DNA of 5,853 nt from the NCBI GenBank assembly GCA_027858145.1, contig JAQIDF010000508.1:1-5853 (forward strand), read 5' to 3'. This document shows positions 1-5,632 of the stretch, piece after piece. This stretch comes from Prolixibacteraceae bacterium (lineage in GTDB: Bacteria > Bacteroidota > Bacteroidia > Bacteroidales > Prolixibacteraceae). A program made the translations under genes and the position numbers. Each line of letters begins with the position of its first letter. Positions within the stretch are counted from its first letter, which is position 1. The notes below the pieces were generated by a model, which worked only from the letters and a program-made list of their open reading frames with translations, searched no databases and was not told where the DNA came from.

Positions 1-161
1 CCTGGATAAAAAGCTTTTTCGGCTAAACGAACCATTACCGAAGAATCTTTTCCGATAGAGTAGAGCATTACCGGGTTTTCAAACTCGGCAGCTACCTCGC
101 GGATAATCTGTATGGCTTCAGCTTCGAGTTCTTTCAAATGACTTAGATTATAATCTGGCAT
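1..161 (-). CDS. cysD: Sulfate adenylyltransferase subunit 2 (CysD), N-terminal fragment
   Basis: The first 53 residues are visible; the gene runs off the left edge of the window. CysD is the catalytic small subunit of ATP sulfurylase. With the GTPase subunit CysN it converts sulfate and ATP into adenylyl sulfate (APS) in the cytoplasm, the first step of sulfate activation. The fragment matches the CysD N-terminus closely as I remember the E. coli protein: a helix with HLKELEAEAIQIIREVAAEF (residues 8-27), then NPVMLYSIGKDSSVM (29-43), which carries the PP-loop SxGKDS that binds ATP phosphates (residues 35-40), then RLAEKAFYP (45-53). The ATG at 161-159 gives the start expected for the family. 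No Shine-Dalgarno sequence is visible. It lies 184 bp downstream of the permease stop, so it may be read from its own promoter as well as by readthrough. cysN is expected beyond the edge but cannot be seen. Confidence 0.95.
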   Translation of the reverse strand, partial: MPDYNLSHLKELEAEAIQIIREVAAEFENPVMLYSIGKDSSVMVRLAEKAFYP

Positions 162-200
162 AAAAGCGATATTTAGTTGTCTGTTTTATGAAATGTGTTA

Positions 201-208
201 CAAAATTA
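201..208 (-). promoter_or_regulatory. Candidate -7 box of a cysD promoter
   Basis: On the minus strand this reads TAATTTTG, a full match to the Bacteroidota -7 consensus TAnnTTTG. It would place transcription start near position 194, leaving a leader of about 33 nt before the cysD ATG. No TTTG or TTG stands at the expected -33 distance; the stretch there is T-rich instead. In DNA this AT-rich an isolated -7 match can arise by chance, so the call is tentative. Confidence 0.4.
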
Positions 209-268
209 ATTTTTCCGCATAAATAGAGAAATAAAAAAATTGAGGTATTAACGTAAATTTTAAATCTT

Positions 269-282
269 ATTAAATATTTAAT
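269..282. repeat. 14-bp perfect AT palindrome upstream of cysD
   Basis: ATTAAATATTTAAT is its own reverse complement over all 14 bases. It sits in the gap between the permease stop and cysD, about 60 bp upstream of the nearer candidate -7 box and 25 bp downstream of the farther one. It could be an operator or simply chance in sequence made almost only of A and T. No regulator is encoded nearby to assign to it. Confidence 0.35.
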
Positions 283-307
283 GCATAGTTGATATTACTT
301 TGGATTA

Positions 308-315
308 CAAATATA
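308..315 (-). promoter_or_regulatory. Second candidate -7 box upstream of cysD
   Basis: On the minus strand this reads TATATTTG, a full TAnnTTTG match and identical to the -7 box of the strong candidate promoter ahead of the aldo/keto reductase-like gene. It would give a cysD leader of about 140 nt containing the 14-bp palindrome. As with the nearer box, there is no TTTG at the -33 distance, so it is weak on its own. Confidence 0.3.
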
Positions 316-345
316 ACATCATATACGACAGAAGATTTGTAAAAG

Positions 346-2154
346 TTAAAAATTCCAGATAAGAGGTATAAATGTAATTGATAAAACAAAAACGATGATA
401 TTGAGTGGCAGGCCAACCCGCAGATAGTCTCTAAAACGATAATTACCGACAGATTGTACAATTAAATTTGTTTGGTATCCAATTGGTGTTGAGAAGCTTG
501 CTGATGCAGCAATGCAAATTGCAATAAAAAAGGGTTTAGGATCAACACCAAGCTGATTGGCTGCCGAAAGGGCAATAGGAAATGCAATGGCAGCTGCGGC
601 ATTGTTGGTAATAATCTCTGTAAAAACCATCGTTATAAGGTAGATGATTGCCAGTACGGCTCCAGGCCCCATGTGTTTTACCGAATTGATGGATGTAAAT
701 GCTATTTGTTCTGCTACTCCGGAGTTTACCATTGCCTTACTTATTGCAAATGCTGAAGCAATAGTTATCAGCACATCCCAACTGATAGCCCGTGAATACT
801 TCTTCGGAGGAAAAATTTTTAAAATACCCATCATAACCGCAGCTATAGATGCGAATAAAAACATATCCGGAGCGTTGCCCCTAATGGTTGGTAAATAGCG
901 ACTAAATGTAGCCCCTAATACCATAATTAAAACGGTAGCGATTGTCCATCCAATCTTGTAAGTTTTTACGGGTTTTTCAACTTCTCCTTTTGCTGATATA
1001 AGGAAGAATATTTTCGATTCCTTCCAGCTTTCAACAAATTCTTCACCGGCCAGAATAATCAATGAATCGCCTGCGCGTAAGCGTTCTTCCGATAAATTTG
1101 ACAATATACTTGAGCCATTTCGATGGATAGCTAAAACGATACCTTTGTAACGATTGTAAAAATCGAATTCTTTAAGTTTTGAACCAATTCCGGGGAAACG
1201 GGGCGCCAAAACAACCTCAATACGCTGAAGGTCTTCCCGCTCTATTACCTTATCAAGGTTTCCGTGTGTGATAATATCGAGGCCATCGAGCGACAGTAGA
1301 TTATTAATATTTTCATCATATCCACTTACCAAAAGCTTGTCGTTTTCCTGCAAAACAACACGTTCATTTTGAGTATATATCATTTGTCCATCGCGCTCAA
1401 CCCCTACAATTGATATATTTTTACTGTCGCTTAATTGTCCTTTTCGAATTACCTCACCAATGTATTTACTGTTTCTTGTAACCAAAAGGTTGAAATAATA
1501 TTCTTTGATATCGAGCCGGTCTTTATTTAAATTACCTTTTTTATGGTCAGGTAAAAGATAATGCCCAATCAGTGCAATGTAAATCCATCCGGCTAAAGCT
1601 ATAATGAGCCCGACTTGAGCTAATTCGAACATGTATAAACCTCTGAATCCGTTTTCCTGCATCATACCGTCAACAACCAGGTTTGTAGAGGTTCCGATTA
1701 ATGTGCATACGCCACCAAATATGGTTGCATACGAAAGGGGAATAAGAAATTTGGAGGGAGAGAGGTTTAATTTTTCAGCCCACCGTTTTATAACCGGGGC
1801 AAAAATGATAACAACCGGTGTATTATTTAAAAAAGCCGATAAAGCCGAAATAGGAAGCATTATTGCTGTGAGCATGCGTGGCATCGAACGTTGTTGTTTG
1901 GGGAGCGACAAGGTGGCCAGCTTATTCAATATACCTGAATAACGAACCCCTTCACTAACAAGAAAGAGAACCCCAACGGTAAGCATGCCTTTATTTGAGA
2001 AACCAGCTGCCAGTTCTACTGGTGTGATAATGCCTATTGCCATAAAAAAAACCGCTCCCGAAAACAGAATTAGTCCGGGACGCATGGCATCTTTAGCCAG
2101 GGCAACTATCATTGCAACAACAACCGTTAATACTATGTAGCTTTCAAGTGTCAA
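346..2154 (-). CDS. SLC13-family permease with two RCK_C domains, probable sulfate transporter
   Basis: A 602-residue inner-membrane permease of the divalent anion:sodium symporter/ArsB-NhaD group, resembling E. coli YfbS in layout. The N-terminal membrane half (about 5-200) carries NNTPVV (110-115) and GTSTNLVV (154-161). Two soluble RCK_C/TrkA-C regulatory domains follow (about 215-288 and 305-380). The C-terminal membrane half (about 400-600) repeats the pattern with ITNNAAAAIAF (515-525) and STPIGYQTNLIV (555-566). These paired Asn/Thr-rich re-entrant loops form the substrate and sodium sites in the family. Sulfate as substrate is inferred from the adjoining cysQ and cysD. The start is TTG at 2154-2152, directly preceded by an in-frame TAA. 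The first ATG (residue 15) would remove most of the first membrane helix, and the TTG start puts GFSN at 51-54, as I recall for GFSD in YfbS. It follows cysQ after 11 nt, so it is almost certainly co-transcribed. Confidence 0.9.
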   Translation of the reverse strand: MTLESYIVLTVVVAMIVALAKDAMRPGLILFSGAVFFMAIGIITPVELAAGFSNKGMLTVGVLFLVSEGVRYSGILNKLATLSLPKQQRSMPRMLTAIMLPISALSAFLNNTPVVIIFAPVIKRWAEKLNLSPSKFLIPLSYATIFGGVCTLIGTSTNLVVDGMMQENGFRGLYMFELAQVGLIIALAGWIYIALIGHYLLPDHKKGNLNKDRLDIKEYYFNLLVTRNSKYIGEVIRKGQLSDSKNISIVGVERDGQMIYTQNERVVLQENDKLLVSGYDENINNLLSLDGLDIITHGNLDKVIEREDLQRIEVVLAPRFPGIGSKLKEFDFYNRYKGIVLAIHRNGSSILSNLSEERLRAGDSLIILAGEEFVESWKESKIFFLISAKGEVEKPVKTYKIGWTIATVLIMVLGATFSRYLPTIRGNAPDMFLFASIAAVMMGILKIFPPKKYSRAISWDVLITIASAFAISKAMVNSGVAEQIAFTSINSVKHMGPGAVLAIIYLITMVFTEIITNNAAAAIAFPIALSAANQLGVDPKPFFIAICIAASASFSTPIGYQTNLIVQSVGNYRFRDYLRVGLPLNIIVFVLSITFIPLIWNF

Positions 2155-2165
2155 TTAACGAGTTT

Positions 2166-2945
2166 TTATTGGACAATAAAATAAGGGTTGAGTAAATTTT
2201 CTTTATTATATTCAAGATCAATCAGCCCGGGGTATTTTAAAACTGATTTACCTGCGTATTTTGCTATTGCATGTCCGGCGGCGGTATCCCATTCCATGGT
2301 GGGGCCTAAACGAGGATAACAATCAGCTTTGCCCTCTGCAACCATACAAATCTTAAGTGAGCTTCCCTTGGAAACAATTTTCAGGGGTTTGCCCTTATGA
2401 TCCAATTTGTTGATATATTTTTCGGTCTCCTCACTCATGTGCGAACGTGAGCCAACAACAACAAATTCATTCCTGTTATCATCCACTGGCAGCCTTTTTG
2501 CCTGCTTTTCAAGGCTTTCGATACCCTGAAGATCATCTATAAAGAAAGCTCCATTTTCGTCAGCATAATACAGGCAATTCGTTGCAGGAACATAAACTAC
2601 ACCTGCAATGGGTATACTATTTTCAATTAAAGCGATATTAACAGTAAACTCATCATTCTTTTTGATAAACTCTTTGGTTCCGTCAAGCGGATCGACCAAC
2701 CAGAAGGTGTTCCATATTTTTCGTTCTTCATAGTTAATGTCTTTTCCTTCTTCGCTCAAAACCGGAAATTGAGTTTGCGACAAATACTTCATAATCGTAT
2801 TATGAGCATTTTTATCGGCAATGGTTAGGGGAGAATTATCTTTTTTGAATTCTACACCAAAATCGGCCGTATTGTATATGCTGATTATTTGTTTTCCGGC
2901 TTCCACCGAGGCTTCTATTGCAATTTTTAGTTCTTCAGATATCAT
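2166..2945 (-). CDS. cysQ: 3'(2'),5'-bisphosphate nucleotidase CysQ
   Basis: A 259-residue cytoplasmic Mg-dependent, lithium-sensitive-type phosphatase of the inositol monophosphatase superfamily. It hydrolyses 3'-phosphoadenosine-5'-phosphate (PAP) to AMP, clearing the toxic by-product of PAPS use, and may also act on PAPS. The metal-binding signature is intact: SEEG (64-67), WLVDPLDGTKEF (82-93, with Asp85, Asp88, Gly89, Thr90) and MEWDTAAGHAI (217-227, with Asp221). GSSLK (194-198) fits the substrate-facing loop seen in CysQ rather than in generic inositol monophosphatases. The length is normal for CysQ. The ATG at 2945-2943 is used without a recognisable Shine-Dalgarno sequence, which is common in Bacteroidota. 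It is the second gene of the run, 11 nt after the aldo/keto reductase-like gene and 11 nt before the permease. A role in inositol phosphate metabolism is the alternative, but the sulfate context makes CysQ much more likely. Confidence 0.93.
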   Translation of the reverse strand: MISEELKIAIEASVEAGKQIISIYNTADFGVEFKKDNSPLTIADKNAHNTIMKYLSQTQFPVLSEEGKDINYEERKIWNTFWLVDPLDGTKEFIKKNDEFTVNIALIENSIPIAGVVYVPATNCLYYADENGAFFIDDLQGIESLEKQAKRLPVDDNRNEFVVVGSRSHMSEETEKYINKLDHKGKPLKIVSKGSSLKICMVAEGKADCYPRLGPTMEWDTAAGHAIAKYAGKSVLKYPGLIDLEYNKENLLNPYFIVQ

Positions 2946-2956
2946 AATATAATAAA

Positions 2957-3898
2957 TTACATGCTCCAGGGTTCGGAATTCATATCGGTTTCTTTACTCC
3001 ATTTATATTGCAAATTTAAAATATCATCAACAATATTTTGGGGTAAGGAGTCAATTTGTTCGGAAGCCATTAGGAATTCATTAAAGTTAAAGGCATTTGC
3101 TGTTGAACCAACAGTAGCACGTACCTGGGGTAAACTATGGGCAAAACGCACACAAAATTCTGTCCAGTTAGCAATCCCTGATTTTTCAAATATCGGGGCT
3201 ACTTCAGTTGCACGTTTCTGCAAATATTCTTTCCACGCAAAGCCGGGTTCATCACGCAATTTATGAACAGGCCCGCCAGCTACAGTGCGCATGGCAATTA
3301 TGGGTTCTGAATTTTCGATAAGTAAATCCCATAACTCATTAGAAACAAAACGTTGAAGAGGATTAAAATAAAAAATAAATCCATCAATAATTCCTTCTAT
3401 TGTTCCGTTTTTAAGTGCTTTTAAAGCAATATCCGATGTCCATGGGAAAACTTCCAGTACATAGCGTTTTATCCATCCTTTAGTTTTGAATTTCTCCAAT
3501 TCGTGAATCGAATTTCCTCCACTGGCAAAATCTTCGGCAAGTTCGCCGCGCAAACATAGTTGTCCAATTTGAAAGGTATTGATATCTAAAAGCTGTGTGT
3601 TTTTTTTAAAATCTTCTTTTATTTCATTGATACTGCTACCTTCAAGTTTAACGATTAAATTAGGCACTTTTTTACGGTCGCTGTCAAATGCTTTCTTCAG
3701 CACGTCCATTGCACCATTTTTCCCTTCGCCATATTGCCGGCTAACATGGAACCAAATTTTGGTATCCATTGCAGCTTTTGTGATATCTACCCGTTCATCA
3801 AACGGAATAGAATCATGCCCAAGTCTGGTAGTACCGTATACAAATGGTGAAATATCATTTAACAGTACTGATTTTTCAGAAAAATTCTTTGCGTTCAT
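2957..3898 (-). CDS. Aldo/keto reductase-like protein with degenerate active site
   Basis: A 313-residue soluble protein with the aldo/keto reductase (AKR) layout. It has YGTTRLG near the start (21-27), the first catalytic block at 50-57, VKLEG (83-87) at the catalytic-lysine strand, FYFNPLQRF (176-184) matching the conserved YN..QR strand, MRTVAGGP (203-210), and ATVGSTANAFNFNEF (261-275) at the C-terminal cofactor-binding block. Of the Asp-Tyr-Lys-His tetrad, Tyr56 and Lys84 are kept. The usual FDTAxxYG reads FHVSRQYG, so the Asp is replaced (His51), and the strand that normally ends in the catalytic His reads TFQIGQLC (108-115) with no His. An ordinary NADPH carbonyl reductase role is therefore doubtful; an altered reaction, a binding role or a non-catalytic role are all possible. 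It heads the run with cysQ and the permease, from a good promoter. An AGGGG-like sequence lies 8 nt before its ATG. No specific substrate can be named. Confidence 0.8.
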   Translation of the reverse strand: MNAKNFSEKSVLLNDISPFVYGTTRLGHDSIPFDERVDITKAAMDTKIWFHVSRQYGEGKNGAMDVLKKAFDSDRKKVPNLIVKLEGSSINEIKEDFKKNTQLLDINTFQIGQLCLRGELAEDFASGGNSIHELEKFKTKGWIKRYVLEVFPWTSDIALKALKNGTIEGIIDGFIFYFNPLQRFVSNELWDLLIENSEPIIAMRTVAGGPVHKLRDEPGFAWKEYLQKRATEVAPIFEKSGIANWTEFCVRFAHSLPQVRATVGSTANAFNFNEFLMASEQIDSLPQNIVDDILNLQYKWSKETDMNSEPWSM

Positions 3899-3906
3899 AT
3901 TGTTTT

Positions 3907-3911
3907 CCCCT
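3907..3911 (-). promoter_or_regulatory. Purine-rich ribosome binding site of the reductase-like gene
   Basis: The minus strand reads AGGGG here, 8 nt before the ATG at 3898. It is the only start in the window with a recognisable Shine-Dalgarno-like sequence; the other visible starts are preceded by A/T-rich sequence. It supports the chosen start. Confidence 0.4.
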
Positions 3912-3946
3912 TTTTATTCCCAAATTTTCCATATAGAAATTACCAT

Positions 3947-3976
3947 CAAATATATTTAAAATATTATAAATACAAA
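3947..3976 (-). promoter_or_regulatory. Bacteroidota-type promoter for the reductase-cysQ-permease run
   Basis: On the minus strand, TTTG (3976-3973) is followed after 18 nt by TATATTTG (3954-3947). Together these match the TTTG/TAnnTTTG promoter of the Bacteroidota primary sigma factor. Start of transcription is expected near 3940, giving a leader of about 41 nt. The spacer contains a 13-bp inverted repeat (3952-3964) that overlaps the -7 box. This is the best promoter in the window and marks 346-3898 as an operon separate from pyruvate kinase. Confidence 0.65.
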
Positions 3977-4030
3977 TTGATTTTGACAACTTCATAAAAT
4001 GAAAGAGCGATTCGGGTAGATGCAGACAAA

Positions 4031-5473
4031 CTATTTATCTTTGGGGCCAATTAATCCCATTAAATTTTCTTCATTTTTGGGGCCTATGCCGGTTTTTACA
4101 TCAATAATTTCAAGAAATGAAGCCTTCCCTCTGATTCCATAGCTGCTTCCTACATAAACAATGGTGTCATTTTTGTCGATGCAGTTGTTCTGTACCAAGC
4201 TATGCAAACTGGCACGAATGGTTTCATCACGGTTGCTGTGGGGTTCAATCGAAGATGAAAAAATTCCGTACGATAAAGCCAATTCACGTATTACACGTGG
4301 CCTGTAGCACTTTGCAAAGACCGGCATTTCGCCTCTGAACGATGAGATATACCGGGCATTATTTCCCGACAGGGTATCGGTTACAATTGCTGTTGTATTC
4401 ATCTCATTTGCAGCCTCAATTGCTTTAGCTGCTAAAAATGAAGAAGTATCGTAATTAATAGGTGGAACAATATCGTTTCTTTTGTCTTTGTTGATTTCAA
4501 CTTCGTAAGCAACCTTGCTCATTGTTTTAACCGCTTCAACCCCATATTTCCCGTATGCAGTTTCACCACTAAGCATGATTGCATCGCAGCGATTGTAAAC
4601 AGCATTGGCAATGTCACTTATTTCAGCGCGTGTGGGACGCGGGTTTTCAATCATAGTATGCAACATTTGTGTTGCCATAATAACAGGCCGCTTACGTTCA
4701 ATGCATTTTTTGATTAGTAAACGTGATACTGATGGAATTTTTTCAGCGGGTATTTCTATTCCCAAATCCCCACGCGCAATCATTACTCCGTATGCGTGAT
4801 CCAATATTTCATCAATTTTATCAACACCTTCCTGGTTTTCAATTTTTGCAATAATTCTTATCGGGCTGTTATGCTCATCCAGAATATTTTGTATATCAAT
4901 CACATCCTGCTTATTCCTGACAAATGAGTGAGCTATAAATTCAATGTTATTTTCAATGGCAAAAAGAATGAAGTCTTTATCCTTTTTGGTTAACGAAGGT
5001 AATTTGATGCTGACACCCGGAATATTTATACTTTTTCGGTTTTTTATAACACCACTGTTGGTAACTTCGGTATATAAAAAGGTATCGTCTTTATCTTTTA
5101 CCTCAAGTTCAATCTCGCCATCGTCAACTAATAATTTGGCGTTGGGTTGAATGTCGTTAATAAAATCAGGGTAATTAACATGTAAGCAATCTTTTTGGTT
5201 TAAATCACCACTTACCTTAATTTTATCACCTAATTCTACATGTAAGTCTTCATCAACGTTAATTGTACGTACTTCGGGTCCTTTTGTATCAATTAACAAT
5301 GCAATTTTATCAGAAACCGAACGCACGTCGTTCATTATTTTCGTGGCCCCTTCACGGTCGATATGCGCTGTATTCATACGAACTACATTCATGCCATTAT
5401 CAAATAGCGCTTTTACATATTCATGGCTGCTTTTGAAATCAGAAATAGTAGCTACAATCTTAGTTTTCTTCAT
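4031..5473 (-). CDS. pyk: Pyruvate kinase, Bacteroidota type
   Basis: A 480-residue cytoplasmic enzyme that converts phosphoenolpyruvate and ADP to pyruvate and ATP at the end of glycolysis. Key sites are present: Arg32 and Asn34 in VRMNTAH, DTKGPEVR (62-69) with Asp62 and Glu67, AKIENQEG (209-216) with catalytic Lys210 and metal ligand Glu212, ARGDLG (233-238) with metal ligand Asp236, ATQM (267-270) with Thr268, NPRPTRAE (277-284), and LSGETAYG (301-308). The B domain spans about 70-155 and the C-terminal domain about 340-465. Glu67 suggests potassium dependence, although the usual Ser of LNFSH is Ala36 here. The N-terminal TISDFK replaces the common TIGP. The effector-loop region reads TLSGNNAR (367-374) and the end of the C domain is unusual (GSSYGIRGKASF), so fructose-1,6-bisphosphate control cannot be assumed. 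The ATG at 5473-5471 gives the expected KKTKIV start and the stop is TAG. A 132-bp gap and a promoter separate it from the next gene. Confidence 0.97.
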   Translation of the reverse strand: MKKTKIVATISDFKSSHEYVKALFDNGMNVVRMNTAHIDREGATKIMNDVRSVSDKIALLIDTKGPEVRTINVDEDLHVELGDKIKVSGDLNQKDCLHVNYPDFINDIQPNAKLLVDDGEIELEVKDKDDTFLYTEVTNSGVIKNRKSINIPGVSIKLPSLTKKDKDFILFAIENNIEFIAHSFVRNKQDVIDIQNILDEHNSPIRIIAKIENQEGVDKIDEILDHAYGVMIARGDLGIEIPAEKIPSVSRLLIKKCIERKRPVIMATQMLHTMIENPRPTRAEISDIANAVYNRCDAIMLSGETAYGKYGVEAVKTMSKVAYEVEINKDKRNDIVPPINYDTSSFLAAKAIEAANEMNTTAIVTDTLSGNNARYISSFRGEMPVFAKCYRPRVIRELALSYGIFSSSIEPHSNRDETIRASLHSLVQNNCIDKNDTIVYVGSSYGIRGKASFLEIIDVKTGIGPKNEENLMGLIGPKDK

Positions 5474-5513
5474 TTTATAGGTAATTATTAATATCGTTTA
5501 ATAAATAAGCGTG

Positions 5514-5521
5514 CAAAAATA
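5514..5521 (-). promoter_or_regulatory. Candidate -7 box of the pyruvate kinase promoter
   Basis: The minus strand reads TATTTTTG, a full TAnnTTTG match, predicting a start near 5507 and a leader of about 34 nt before the pyruvate kinase ATG. The expected -33 position (about 5540-5543) has no TTTG, so the element is incomplete; an activator bound just upstream could compensate. Confidence 0.45.
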
Positions 5522-5548
5522 TATTTTTAGATTATTGATACGTGTTTT

Positions 5549-5568
5549 TAATCATTAATTTATGATTA
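5549..5568. repeat. Inverted repeat between pyk and the DUF2721 gene
   Basis: TAATCAT and ATGATTA form 7-bp perfect arms around a 6-nt AT spacer, 20 bp in all. It lies in the divergent 159-bp intergenic region, just upstream of the expected -33 position of the pyruvate kinase promoter, where activators often bind. It could serve either gene. AT-rich background makes chance a real alternative. Confidence 0.35.
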
Positions 5569-5632
5569 TTAAAATCACATATATTAAACTAATAAATCGT
5601 AAAATTGTTAAATTTAGACTAAAAAATAAAAT

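Noticed and set aside
307..340. Possible hairpin after the permease stop (ACAAAT ... ATTTGT on the minus strand)
   Set aside because: The 6-bp AT stem has a 22-nt loop and no T-run, too weak to call a terminator.
270..461. Minus-strand 63-codon open frame overlapping the permease end
   Set aside because: It is out of frame with the permease over its conserved C-terminus and ends in AT-rich intergenic DNA. A translationally coupled small membrane protein cannot be excluded, but nothing supports it.
644..898. Plus-strand open frame inside the permease gene
   Set aside because: It is antisense to the membrane-coding part of a well-supported gene, its translation shows no recognisable domain, and no start signal precedes it.
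1631..1942. Plus-strand 103-codon open frame
   Set aside because: It is antisense to the conserved GTSTNLVV and NNTPVV coding region of the permease; the composition reflects the opposite strand.
3600..3607. Run of eight T (A8 in the coding strand) in the reductase-like gene
   Set aside because: It encodes ordinary lysine codons in frame and the downstream protein is intact; there is no second frame that would suggest programmed slippage.
3579..3959. Plus-strand 126-codon open frame covering the start and promoter of the reductase-like gene
   Set aside because: It overlaps the coding start of a gene with clear family similarity and runs through its promoter; the protein is hydrophobic and low in complexity, as expected from antisense of AT-rich DNA.
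3990..4005. Hairpin after pyruvate kinase (TTCAT-TTT-ATGAA on the minus strand)
   Set aside because: The stem has only 5 A/T-rich pairs and no T-run follows, so it does not qualify as an intrinsic terminator.
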